Positions 18,428 through 28,472 of a DNA stretch of 64,000 nt are shown one piece after another. Under the pieces are notes generated by a model that saw only the letters and a program-made list of their open reading frames with translations, did not search any database and had not been told where the DNA came from. The stretch spans positions 59,590 through 123,589 of the forward strand of contig JABFRR010000004.1 in the NCBI GenBank assembly GCA_013141065.1, read 5' to 3'. The stretch is from Bacteriovoracaceae bacterium. GTDB taxonomy: Bacteria; Bdellovibrionota; Bacteriovoracia; Bacteriovoracales; Bacteriovoracaceae. The position numbers and the translations under genes are program-made. Numbering within the stretch: position 1 is the first letter of the stretch; each line of letters starts with the position of its first letter.

Positions 18428-18900
18428 ATGCCTCGAAAAATGCTCAATGAAGAGCAGTGGTTCAAGTTACTTATTATCATGCAAGAATTTAAAATATATG
18501 ACAAGAAAAGTCTTAGATTAACAGTTGAAGCTATACTGTTTCGAATGAGGACTGGTTGCCCCTGGCGTGATCTACCTAAGGATTTTGGAGACTGGAATCG
18601 AATCTTTAAAAGATTTAACGACTGGTCAGAAAAATCAAAATTAATGTCAATCTTTAAACGACTCGCTAAGGATCCCGACTACGAATGGAAAATGATTGAT
18701 GGAAGTATTGTTAAATCTCATCAGCATAGTTGTGGGGCTAAAAAAGGCAGCGATACTTCTATCGGAAAATCTGTCGCTGGCAATACTTCAAAAATTCACA
18801 TGGTGACAGATTCCCATGGAAACCCTGTTGACTTTGAAATCACAGGAGGAAATGTTCACGACATTCAGATGGCCAGTGAGTTCATCGAGAGAACCGGAAA
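18428..18900 (+). pseudogene. IS5-family transposase, N-terminal half
   Basis: The ATG at 18428 has AAGGA 7 bases upstream. It encodes MLNEEQWFKLLIIM, FRMRTGCPWRDLPKDFGDWN, the first catalytic Asp in KMIDGSIVKSHQH, and the second in GGNVHDIQMASEFI. The reading frame then enters the nested element's inverted repeat and stops. The rest is at 20564-20856. Confidence 0.85.
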
Positions 18901-18927
18901 ATTTCAGGATAGTTGTCGCCTAACTTT

Positions 18928-19970
18928 TTAACTTACTTTTTTAATTTCGACATCATCTTTTCTTTTAGGATGATTCAAAAATACTTCATCAATCCAATCC
19001 CAGTTTCTTGTGTTTTTTGACCAACGACTAGGATTTAATAATTTTGCCTTAATATAAACTTCTTTTCTTAATTGTAAAACTTTTTTATCTAATCCTTCAT
19101 GTCTTGAAGTGGGTGTTACAAATTTTATTCCACTATGAAGGTGTTTATTATTGTACCAATCTACAAAAACTTTACACCAGTCCCTGGCTTCGTCTAACGA
19201 GTTAAATCCATTAGCTGGATATTCTGGACAGTATTTTGTTGTTTTAAATAATGCCTCTGAAAAGGGATTATCATCACTAACTGACGGCTTTACTAAATGA
19301 AGGCATTACACCAAGTTCTTGTAACGTTGCAAGCATTGTTGCACCCTTCATTGGTCCACCATTATCAGAGTGAAGTATAATTTGTCCTTTTTTATCTTCT
19401 CCATTTTACAAATTTTATCTACTATTTCTGCTGACAATTCCATTGATTCTAATTCAAAGACTTCATGGCCCGACTATTTTCTACTAAAAATATCCATAAA
19501 TAAATATAAATAATAAAACTGACCTCGTATCGGACCTTTCATATAGGTAATATCCATGACCAAATTTCATTAGGGCCTTTGCAATTAAAGGTGCTGGCGA
19601 TCCATTGTTCTCCCTTTACTTTTTCCTCTGTGGGCCAGTAACTTTTCTTTTTTAAAACTCTATAAAAACTTGATTCACTTCCAATAAATATTCCCTCGCT
19701 GTCGGCAAGCATTGGTACTATTTCCCACGGAGATTTATCTCTATATTTTACTGAAGTAGCTATCTTTATAATTTTTTGCCTCTCAAACTCTGAAAGCTTA
19801 TTGGCAGGAATGGTCTTCGGCCCATTCCTTAAATCAATAAGATTTTTTTCCCAACGTTCTATTGTTTTGATACATAATCCACAATCTTTGCTGGCTATTT
19901 CTTTTCTGCAGCCATTTAAGTTTGCTTCTTTAATTAATTCAATACAAATTGCTCTTAAGTCAGAGCACAC
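18928..19970 (-). pseudogene. IS3-family OrfB (integrase-type transposase), frameshifted
   Basis: It starts at a GTG overlapping the OrfA stop. The N-terminal HTH_21-like region is readable (TIERWEKNLIDLRNGPK, SSFYRVLKKKSYW, NEIWSW). Reading then needs at least two frame changes to reach the rve core (YYLYLFMDIFSRKIVGHEVF, SVSDDNPFSEALFKTTKYCP) and the end (DWYNNKHLHSGIKFVTP). The D-D-E residues are thus present but not in one frame. It is a pseudogene. Confidence 0.75.
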
Positions 19971-20460
19971 TAATTGTCCTCGTCCACTCCAAACAAAAGA
20001 TGGCTTTTTTTTAGAAGTACAACTCTCGCTGCAAATTCTGCAAGTGCCTTATCTTTTCTTTTTAATTCTCTTATAAGTTCTTCTTCTTTTTTTCGTAGCT
20101 CAAAGAGTTCAGGATCCTTTCTAGGCCTTCCAGCAGCAGACTTGAGCCCATTGGTTAAATCTGTTTTCCACTGCTCTAGATTGGCCATAAAAAGCCCTTC
20201 TCTACGAAGAAACTCACCAAGAGTAAGCTCATCCATTGTTGCAGTCTTAATAACAGCATCTAGTTTTTCTTCAGGTGTCCACTTGTCTACTGATTTTGTT
20301 TTTTTGTTTTCATGGAACTAGACATACCATACATTTTACTCCAACCAAATATTGTTGATACTGGGAGTCCTAATTCTTTGGCTGCCTTACTAGGTCCTAA
20401 TTTAATCACTTTTTTAACTGCGGCATCTTTAAATTCTTTGCTGTAAACCTCTGAACGCAT
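19970..20460 (-). pseudogene. IS3-family OrfA, frameshifted at an A-run
   Basis: The ATG at 20460 opens a helix-turn-helix protein (SKEFKDAAVKKVIKLGPSKA, ELGLPVSTIFGWSKMYG) that stops at 20287-20289. Just before, an A-rich run (AAAACAAAAAAAC) allows a shift into the frame that continues SVDKWTPEEKLDAVIKT, MDELTLGEFLRREGL and a Leu-rich coiled coil to 19970. One base has probably been lost or gained in the run. Confidence 0.7.
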
Positions 20461-20563
20461 AATTTTCTCACTTCGCCCCCCTCATGGACTCCACCCTCCT
20501 TACGTCGGGTGCTTCCATTTCGGGTTAATTATTTAGAATTTGAAGCGACAACTTTCCTGAAAT

Positions 20564-20856
20564 AGGGGGGAACGCCTAAGAGCACTTATACAATTGCAGA
20601 TAAGGGTTACGATGGAGAATATTTAAGATGGCTCATTCGAGAATGTGATTCAATACCAATGATTCCGAGGAAAAATAATTCAAAAGTTGGTAATGATGAC
20701 ATTGATAAATTTATCTATAAACAACGACACCATGTTGAAAATAATTTTGCTAGACTTAAACACAATAGAGCCATTGCTACTAGATACGATAAGTTAAAAA
20801 GGAACTATGTTGGAATGGTGAGTTTAGCCTGTGCAATGATTTGGTTGAAATTATGA
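20564..20856 (+). pseudogene. IS5-family transposase, C-terminal half
   Basis: Continues the gene cut at 18900: TYTIADKGYDGEYLRWLI, IPRKNN, then the catalytic Glu in RHHVENNFARLKHNRAIAT, ending MIWLKL. An in-frame ATG at 20659 is not a real start. Confidence 0.85.
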
Positions 20857-20884
20857 AGCGGGGCCATCAAACGTCAACAGCCCG

Positions 20885-21661
20885 TAATCTTTTAATTGCA
20901 TTATACATTCTTGCTATCGCAAGAGGTGCACCAACTCCAGTCATTCCAAGAAGTGCATTTTGTGGAATCAAAACTCCCAGGGCAATCGCGTCGCAAGTTA
21001 GTTGTTCTTTTATGTCTTCCGGTAAATCCATCTTGGGAAGAAAAGCAATCACTTCTTTAACTTGGTCCCAGGTTTCAGATAAGTATTTTCCAAATCCCTC
21101 AACTGACAAATTAGTAGGCTCGTCTTTTTCAAATTTGGGATCATTGCCCGCACAACCAATGAGTCTGGCAAATGCTTGTCCATTTAAAACTGAAGTGACA
21201 TTTTCAAAAAATGAAGTATTTTTCACAGCAGGAATGGTAGTCGCAACGTCTTGACATTTTTCATCGGCGGCATGTGCTGATGATAAGATAAAATTAAATG
21301 GAGTTTTTTTAATTAAAGGTGAACATGAAGTTTTTAATGTAGGTACCACTTTAAAATTCAAAGAAATCCATTTTATAATTTCTTCTTTTTTAAAATTATA
21401 GAAATAGTAAACCCCGTCAACATGGGCCATTTTGGAATCTATAATTGTAATTTTGGTCTCAGATAAAGCTCTTGATTGAGACCTAAGAAAAACGGCCTGG
21501 CTAAGATCAGAGTTAAACCAAATTTTATCAACACCCATTTTTTCAATTTTAGGTTCATTGATTTTTGAAACGAGATAAAAATCAGACTGAGCATAAGACG
21601 GTGAGATGAAAATCATCAAAATTAAAAATGGAATGGCTACTAAGTAATTGAATAAGCGCAT
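20885..21661 (-). pseudogene. Secreted protein (paralogue of 31055-32023), 3' part cut off by IS
   Basis: About 259 native residues remain; the current frame ends RAVDV inside the insertion sequence. It has a signal peptide (LVAIPFLILMIFISPSYAQ) and an N-terminal domain of about 110 residues. The linker TPFNFILSSAHAADEKCQ aligns with NPFDFLINTANARSDIDCQ in the 322-residue protein at 31055-32023. Then come a helical region and a hydrophobic Gly-rich stretch (NALLGMTGVGAPLAIARMYN). Its severed C-terminus is at 17907-18331. The arrangement of conserved N-terminus, hydrophobic middle and variable C-terminus recalls polymorphic effectors, but that is inference. Confidence 0.7.
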
Positions 21662-21730
21662 ATAGTAATTATCGGTCGTCTTATATTCTTTATTTAGTCA
21701 TTTTTTTCATAAAGCCGCCGATAAACAAGA

Positions 21731-23380
21731 ATGCTATTAGTAAAAATCATTTTTTTAATTTTTTTAAGCCTTTCGACCAGGCTCTATGCCAGCTCTTGTA
21801 GTAATGACAGTGAACTTAGAACTAAAATTAATCATTTAAAAATGGAAACCGCCTGTGCTGGATCAACTTCTCTAGACTTATGTCAGAAATTGATGGCCGA
21901 ATTTACTCCGGTAATTGATCCTCCTGAAATCAAGTTAGGATTATTAGACTCACTTAACTTAGAGCGAGCACCAACGCTAAATTGTGAATCTATTTTTATA
22001 AATTCACTTCCATTTAGCGTGACCTTGCAGTCACTTACAAAATTTGTGTCGACAGTAAATCCAAACAACAAAATGTTAGTCAATTCTTTGGAAGAATTTT
22101 ATGAACACACTCGCTTGCATCGAGCACGAGTTAAAGCATTAGGGTTGGCTTTATTAAAAAGTCATCCGGAACTTTTTGAAGGTCTAAGTCCCAGACAAGT
22201 TGGAGCGATATTAGAAGCACATGATTTAGCTAAAGTGAGTCCGAAAAGTGTTGGACCCGACGGGCGACCTTTTTATCGTATTCTTTATGATTCTTATGGA
22301 AAGGGATTAGATAAAATTTCAGTGGATTCTCTCAATGCTCAAGATAGACCATACATGGAAAAAGCTAAATCTGCTTATGGGCTAGATAAAAATCCAGACC
22401 TTCATGCAAAAATGGATAGGATTGAAAAAATTGCAGATTTGGTTGATCGAGGAATGTCTAATGTGTCAGCCGAAGAATTTGGTCGACCAATGGATAAAGC
22501 AAGTAATTTTCTTAAAAATGATGACGATGTAAAATTAGCCCAAGAATTAGAAAAAAATTACAAAGAGATCACAAAAAAATTAACTTATAAAGGATTGACT
22601 CCAGCAAGTCTGAGAAGTGTAAAGGGGCATATTTTAATTGAAGAAAGTTTCGCAAAAGCTAAATCAACAAAAGATTCACTAAAATTAAGTGCTCGCCTTA
22701 TGGCCCATAAGTTAGTTTCAAAAGGAAATACTTTTCTCGCAAGAACTTTTGAATTATTGGCTTCTAAAGGAGTCACTCAAGCACTAAAAGTTTTGAACTT
22801 GCCCATGTTATATTTCGCCGATATGGGAAACATGGGGTGTGATGGAGTCGGTTTTCACGACTGGGTTAAAGATCCTAATTGTAAACCTGTTATTGGGCTT
22901 TCGCCAAAAATTTTAGAGTTTTTAGATTTTCCCTGGGGTACACAAGAAAGTGTAATCCAAATAGGAAATACATGCAGTGTGATTGAACAAATTTATCAGC
23001 AATCAATTACTGCTCCCAAGGTTATCAATTGTTCAGATAGTGTTGTAGAAATGGAGCTGGCAGGAGGCGATCGTTTTCAAGTAAAAATTGATAGATTTAA
23101 TCGTTTTCGAGAAATTGAATTTAAAGATTTATCTTCTTATGCTGGCGCTACAGCAGCAGGAAGAGCCGATAAAGCGATTATCGGATTAAAGGGAAATTTA
23201 GAACAAGTTTGTTACCAGAAAACTTCGCTGACAATTGGAAGCAAGAGGTGTCTCGGTGCTGATCATCCCATGGCCACTAAAGCAAAAGAGTTAATAAGAA
23301 CTCTCAACTATCAAATTCAAAAAGGAGTAGCTTGTTGCCGCAATCTAAATCCAGAACTTGGTTTGAAGTGCTCACCTTAA
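21731..23380 (+). CDS. Exported protein with an HD-type metal-dependent hydrolase motif
   Basis: 549 residues. MLLVKIIFLIFLSLSTRLYA is a signal peptide. HTRLHRARVKALGLAL (about 125-140), then EAHDLAKVSP (about 161-170), then MDRIEKIADLVDRGM fits the H...HD...D layout of HD phosphohydrolases, which cut nucleotides or cyclic dinucleotides. HD domains are normally cytoplasmic, so export is unusual. The remaining two thirds has no recognised domain and ends in a Cys-rich tail (VACCRNLNPELGLKC). It is divergent from the truncated secreted gene, 70 bases apart. The HD assignment is motif-based and moderate. Confidence 0.7.
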   Translation: MLLVKIIFLIFLSLSTRLYASSCSNDSELRTKINHLKMETACAGSTSLDLCQKLMAEFTPVIDPPEIKLGLLDSLNLERAPTLNCESIFINSLPFSVTLQSLTKFVSTVNPNNKMLVNSLEEFYEHTRLHRARVKALGLALLKSHPELFEGLSPRQVGAILEAHDLAKVSPKSVGPDGRPFYRILYDSYGKGLDKISVDSLNAQDRPYMEKAKSAYGLDKNPDLHAKMDRIEKIADLVDRGMSNVSAEEFGRPMDKASNFLKNDDDVKLAQELEKNYKEITKKLTYKGLTPASLRSVKGHILIEESFAKAKSTKDSLKLSARLMAHKLVSKGNTFLARTFELLASKGVTQALKVLNLPMLYFADMGNMGCDGVGFHDWVKDPNCKPVIGLSPKILEFLDFPWGTQESVIQIGNTCSVIEQIYQQSITAPKVINCSDSVVEMELAGGDRFQVKIDRFNRFREIEFKDLSSYAGATAAGRADKAIIGLKGNLEQVCYQKTSLTIGSKRCLGADHPMATKAKELIRTLNYQIQKGVACCRNLNPELGLKCSP

Positions 23381-23683
23381 CGTCTCCCAAGTTCCTTAAA
23401 TAAAAAGAGTTGTCGCTGTAATAGACGATATCGGTAATTAACTTACAAAATTTACAGAGTGTTTTTTTAAAAAATCAACAGATCATAATCACCGAAAATC
23501 TACAAGTAATTAGTTTAATTGCCCTAAATAAATGGCAACAGTTAACTTGATCCAACTATTTTGTTTTGACTAATGCTCTAACATTTATGGGAAAGTTCTA
23601 CCAATGTTGTTGAGCTAAGTATCCGAGTGGTAAAATAAGATCAGGTACACTTGTAATGTGATTTTTATTTAATCGAGAGACTT
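23381..23683. other. Gene-free stretch upstream of the fibre gene
   Basis: About 300 AT-rich bases without an open frame, RNA gene or clear terminator. A TTGACT occurs near 23567 but no matching -10 box follows at normal spacing. It presumably holds the fibre promoter. Confidence 0.4.
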
Positions 23684-26600
23684 ATTTTTAATAAAAAAAT
23701 TATTTTTTTATTTTTCACTATCTTAATTTCCGGCAGTATAGCTAAAGGTAAAGTCGCCATTATTATGAAGAGTAATTTAAAACAATCAGTTTTAAATCTC
23801 AATATCGCAACAGTTCGGATACAAAATAATCAACTCATCATCAATGGATCAAACTTACAAACTGTCACAACAGTTAAATTAGTCGAAGGTGGATTCACAC
23901 AAACGCTCACTGTTGAAAGTGCATCGAGTGGTGAAGTCATCGCAAATGGTGTGTCGGCCATCACTATTGGAGTAGGAAAATTTTTTGATATGATTTTATC
24001 AAACGCCAATGCTGCTGCCACTTTTCCCGTGAGTTTTACTCTCAACGATGGAAGTGTCACAGCAGTGAAACTTTCCAATATGGGTGCCTTATCAGGCCAG
24101 GTGTTAAAATTTAATGGAACCAACTGGGCACCAGCTTCTTTAATAGACGCTCAGTTATTTAAAGGCACGTGGGATCCAGCGACAATACTTCCTGATGTTG
24201 GTCTTTCGTCACCAGGAGACTATTGGGTTATTTCAGCAGCGGGAACAAATGTTGGAGATGGAATTACATACGCAGTTGGTGATTGGATTATTTCTGATGG
24301 CTATACTTGGAGTAAATTAGAAGTATCAAAAACATCGGTCACAAGTTTTAACGGCCGAAAAGGTTTAGTAAATTTAATCCCAGGAGATTATCCCAATTTA
24401 AAAAGTGGAGCAAAAATACCAGGATCAAATTTAAACGACCTGGCCAATGTAGATTTAACAACTGTTGCCCCAATTTTAAATGATGTTTTAAAATGGAATG
24501 GCACGAACTGGATTCCTTGAGCTTCTGCAGCGGGAGCAGTTGGTTCAACAGAAATAACTGACCTCTCAATTACGGGAGGTGACATTGCAGAAAATACCAT
24601 CAATCTCACAAAATTATATTCGCCTTCAATTGATTCGGCTTTGTATTTACGTGGAGATAAAACCTGGGCAAATTTTACGGCAGAAGTTTTAAATGCACCT
24701 TTATCAACTTATGTTTTAGATGCGACTACAAAGCCATCGGTTGGTGTGACAGATAAAATCGGTCCTGCACTTGGGAAAATTCAAAAGTTTTTAAATGATC
24801 TAAATACAGATTACGTTTCCAAGACGGCAACTTTGCAAACAGTTACGGGAACATTTAGTTTTACATCGCCAACCTCATTTCTCTATACACAGCTACCATC
24901 TGGAGCAAGTCCGACAGAAGTTTCGAACGTTCAGTATGTTCAAAATTATGTGGGTGCAGCCGTGAGCGGATTAAGTTCAACTGCGCCTGCTGTTCTTACT
25001 ACTGCGAGCGGAGGTGCCGCTGCTGGAGACACGACTTTAAATGTTGTCTCAACAACAGGATATCCAACATCTGGAACATTAAAAGTTGGAAGTGAAGCCA
25101 TCAGTTATACTGGAGCTACTGGAACAAGTTTCACGGGATTAACGAGAGGTGCGTATGGGACGACAGCGTCGAGCATTTCCAATGGAGATTCAATAAATAA
25201 TTACTTATTTCTTTCGAGATCAACCAATACTTCTACGCCAAAAATGGTTGTGACTGGAAGTGGAAACGTAGGTATTGGGACAGCTAATCCAGTAGCACTA
25301 CTCGACGTCGCAGGTGATGCAACATTTGGAGATGGCTCGGGAACTCGATCGGTAACTATTAATGCAGCCGCTGTTGGGGCCGCTCGTGGAGCATATAAAA
25401 TTCGTGGCAGCGGGCTCGGTAATCCAAGTTGGGATATGGGTACAAATTTATCCAGTAACAAGTTTGAACTTGGTTACACATATAGCGTGACACGTACGCC
25501 ACGTTTAATAGTAGATAATGTCGGTAACGTCGGGATTGGGACAAGTGCACCGATGTCACTACTCCAAGTATCCAAGGCACAAGCTGCTGCAACAGAAATA
25601 AAGATTGAGAATAGAAACACAATGGCTTCTTCAGGATCTGCAGACCTCGTATTTAATGGGTATCGTGACGTTCAAGCAGATTACCCTTTGGCCAGGATTA
25701 GAATGCAGCCTTCTGCTAGTGCCGGTGCTGGAAATGCAGCTACTAATGGAAATTTAGTTTTCATGACAGCTGGCTACGATACAACTCTTTCCACTTTGGA
25801 ACGTATGAGGATCGATTACGCGGGTAATGTCGGAATCGGTACACCTTCTCCTGCAAGTTTATTGGATATTTCAAGCACTACAGGAGCAATTCAAACCCTT
25901 TCACGAAACAATGATACGGTCGCTCTAGCAGACAGTATTGGACAAATTCAATTTAATAACAACGATTCTCAATTAGTAACTCAAAAAACTTTTGGGAATA
26001 TAGAAGTATTGGCAGATCAGGCGATTACATCTGATGCTGCTGCAGGATTAATGATTTTTAGAACCACTGGAACAACAGTTGCCGGGGCACCAGCAGAAAG
26101 AATGCGAATAAATAGTGCTGGTAGAGTGGCAATTGGAATTGCGAACCCTACAAGTAGATTTCATGTTTACGATACATCTGGTAGTGCTGCAATTCATGGG
26201 GCAGTAAGTTCAGGAGCTGCTACAGGTGTTTATGGATATACTTTTGGGTCAAACAGCTTATGGTCTGGTGGTGGCGTGACCGGACAAGGGACTAACGGTG
26301 TTCGTGGGATACTTAATTACGGAGGTATTGGAAATACAGGGGCTGCATTAATAGGTCAATCTTCTGCGATTGTAGACGATGGTCAATTACTTAAACTACA
26401 ACACAATACTTCAGCTTTTAGTGGTACAGCTTTTTTATCAAATATGGCCACAGGAACTGGGTCATTCACTGGTAATTTTCTTGATTTTAAAAATAACGGA
26501 ATCACAAAATTTATTGTCAAATCGGATGGAAATATTGGCATAGGCTCGTCTGATACATTTGCGAGACTCGACGTGAGTGACACAAGCACAACTTCAAGTG

Positions 26601-27160
26601 CGATCATTGTACCTCGAGCAGGAAATTTTACAGGATCGAATGTAAACGGAATGATTCGTTATAACACAGATTCAACCCTGTTTGAATTTTATCAAAACGG
26701 TACATGGGTTAACTATACGACTGTTTCTGATGGTCGCTTAAAAACTAATGTGGAGCCTGTAACAGACGGACTGGGAATTGTGAGTCAGCTTAAACCTGTT
26801 TTTTATGATTGGGATCGAACTAATCCAAAAGCCTCAAACTTTGAAAACAAGCATCAGTTAGGTTTTATTGCTCAAGAAGTAGAGAAAATCATCCCTGAGG
26901 TTGTAAACAAAGGTGAAGATGGTTATCGTTCTGTGGAGTATGGAAAAATTGTTGCTGTCGTCGTTGCAGCAGTTAAAGAGCTCTATAATAAATTTATAAA
27001 TTTTGTAAAATACGACAATGAGCAGGAACGCAAAATTGCCAGCAAGGCAGATAAAAGTGAAGTTGATCAACTCAAAACCGAAATTGCAGCGAAGGGTCAA
27101 AGAATCATTGAACTCGAAGAGAGATTACTCCGAATAGAAAAATCTATTAAATCAAAATAG
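23684..27160 (+). pseudogene. Exported tail-fibre-like protein with S74 chaperone, nonsense-interrupted
   Basis: One frame runs from 23657 to 27160 except for a single TGA at 24518-24520, where CCT-TGA-GCT probably was CCT-GGA-GCT. Upstream of the first ATG (23765) lies an in-frame signal peptide (IIFLFFTILISGSIAKG) whose natural start position, 23684, reads ATT. The N-terminal part has VLKFNGTNWAPA and VLKWNGTNWIP repeats. The middle has five GNVGIGT-type beta-helix repeats. The end is an S74 intramolecular chaperone (SDGRLKTNVEPV, LGFIAQEVEKIIPEVV, SVEYGKIVAVVVAAVKEL) that trimerises the fibre and cuts itself off at the Ser. The signal peptide indicates a surface adhesin, not a phage part. 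Confidence 0.8.
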
Positions 27161-27174
27161 TGCATCGCCTTAAA

Positions 27175-27203
27175 TTGACTCAGTCTTATTTGGTTGATAC
27201 AAA
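27175..27203 (+). promoter_or_regulatory. Promoter candidate for the DtxR-family gene
   Basis: TTGACT (27175-27180), a 17-base spacer, then TACAAA (27198-27203). Transcription would begin at about 27210, right at the ATG at 27211, implying a leaderless mRNA. No ribosome-binding site precedes that ATG. Confidence 0.35.
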
Positions 27204-27210
27204 CTTCTGT

Positions 27211-27765
27211 ATGACGACAAAAACAAATGAACTCAAAGAGCACTCCGAAAATGACCTCTCACACTCAATGGTCCATTATCTTTTAACTATTCATAAGTTA
27301 AAAGAAAATAGAGGCTTCGCGCGTGTGACGGATATCGCTAAAGATCTTGATCTCACCAAGGGATCAGTCTCTACGATGCTTAACAATTTAAAAAAACGTG
27401 GGCTTATCCAAGAAGAAGATGAGTGTAAGTTTGTGATACTCACAGAAGCAGGACACGACGAAGTTCATAGAATTTTATCGGCACGAACTTTACTTTATTA
27501 TTTCCTGCGCGACTTTGTAGGTGTCGACGAAAAGACAGCAGAAAATGATTCATGCCAGATGGAGCATTTGATGAGTTCTCAAACCAGTGAGCGCTTTTTT
27601 AATTTTATGAAAACATTAGCTTGCTCGTGTGAAGATTTAGAAAAGAAAGGCCTTCTGCCGAAATCATTTCAATTTAAAACGACACTTGATTTATGTGCTT
27701 ATAAAACAGCCGATGAATTTATTCATCAGCAAAAAGGTGACAGTCATTTACTCAGCGAAAAGTAG
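27211..27765 (+). CDS. DtxR/MntR-family metal-dependent regulator
   Basis: 184 residues from ATG 27211. A GTG at 27160, overlapping the fibre stop, would add 17 residues. A winged helix occupies about 20-75 (FARVTDIAKDLDLTKGSVST, KKRGLIQEEDE), followed by the dimerisation/metal domain. NDSCQMEHLMSSQTSERF holds the Cys, Glu and His that bind Fe2+ or Mn2+ in this family. There is no SH3-like third domain, so it is closer to MntR/IdeR-short forms. It would repress or activate metal-uptake genes; none lies nearby. Confidence 0.85.
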   Translation: MTTKTNELKEHSENDLSHSMVHYLLTIHKLKENRGFARVTDIAKDLDLTKGSVSTMLNNLKKRGLIQEEDECKFVILTEAGHDEVHRILSARTLLYYFLRDFVGVDEKTAENDSCQMEHLMSSQTSERFFNFMKTLACSCEDLEKKGLLPKSFQFKTTLDLCAYKTADEFIHQQKGDSHLLSEK

Positions 27766-28444
27766 TTTATTTTTAATATTTCTCTCACTAAATTCTTTTG
27801 CTCAAGATGATCTTGTCTCTTTTTGCTTTGAAAAAAAAGTAAGTTTAAGTGAAGCCGCAAAAAACCTAGATTTTTTATTGTTGCCGACTGAAAAAATCGC
27901 GTTAAGACCTGGGGATCATTGCCTTGATGTACTCACATCGCCCCATAGAACAAAGTTATTGGAAAAATTTTTATCTAAGCGCTACAATATTATCAGTGAA
28001 ACGGGAGTTTCGGGCCCGTCGGAAGTTGAGCATTGTCGAATTGATTTTAAAACACTTAGTAATAAAAAAATTGAAACCAATAATGCGAGCTTGGGAAAAG
28101 TGACAAACCTAGGTACAAGTGAACAATCTCGCACTGAAGTTTCCAGTGCTCAGCTTTTACTGGCCTCTGGTAAACAAGGATCTATTGAGGTCTACGGTCG
28201 ATCTTTGGATATTGAATGTAAAAAAGGAGCCTCTGGATTCTATCAACTAGTATTCTTTTTCAGAGATCAAGCAGGAAATAGTGCCAGATCCGAAATCACG
28301 GTGAGAGGATCTGAGCTTATTAACGTTGGTAGCATTATAAAAGAGCTGGATGAAAAAAATAAGACCCTTGGATTACCTACAAGCAATGTAAGTGAAACAA
28401 AAGGATATGAAAATATCAACTACGAATTAAAAATTGAAAAATAA
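27737..28444 (+). CDS. Secreted protein of unknown function
   Basis: 235 residues if it begins at GTG 27737 (ATG 27713 is the alternative); both lie inside the end of the DtxR gene, so the two are overlapped. MTVIYSAKSSLFLIFLSLNSFAQ is a signal peptide. The mature protein has four Cys (SFCFEKK, GDHCLDVL, EHCRIDF, IECKKGA) and probably two disulfides. There are beta-rich segments such as FYQLVFFFRDQAGN. I do not recognise the family. The start choice is uncertain because neither candidate has a strong ribosome-binding site. Confidence 0.65.
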   Translation: MTVIYSAKSSLFLIFLSLNSFAQDDLVSFCFEKKVSLSEAAKNLDFLLLPTEKIALRPGDHCLDVLTSPHRTKLLEKFLSKRYNIISETGVSGPSEVEHCRIDFKTLSNKKIETNNASLGKVTNLGTSEQSRTEVSSAQLLLASGKQGSIEVYGRSLDIECKKGASGFYQLVFFFRDQAGNSARSEITVRGSELINVGSIIKELDEKNKTLGLPTSNVSETKGYENINYELKIEK

Positions 28445-28472
28445 AAAATATTAAAAAATATTAGGAGTCACG

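Larger units (their letters stand above)
18901..20563 (-). mobile_element. IS3-like element nested inside the IS5-family element
   Basis: It is bounded by 19-base inverted repeats differing at one position (ATTTCAGGATAGTTGTCGC at 18901-18919 and the complement at 20545-20563). It contains OrfA and OrfB on the minus strand, both frameshifted. No target duplication was clear. The broken genes and imperfect repeats suggest that it can no longer move by itself. Confidence 0.75.
18335..20884 (+). mobile_element. IS5-family (IS427-type) element carrying a nested IS3-like element
   Basis: The outer inverted repeats share GGGCTGTTGA-(A/C)-GTTT (18336-18350 and 20869-20883). TA, or by another reading TAA, is present on both sides. 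The transposase gene is cut by a second element at 18901-20563. The outer element therefore arrived first, splitting a secreted-protein gene, and was then itself interrupted. Confidence 0.75.

Noticed and set aside
24518..24520. TGA as a recoded selenocysteine or Trp codon
   Set aside because: No SECIS-like hairpin was evident, other genes here use TGA as stop, and the ATT start lesion in the same gene favours decay.
23684..27160. Prophage tail-fibre region
   Set aside because: No capsid, portal, tail tube or integrase gene lies nearby, and the protein has its own signal peptide.
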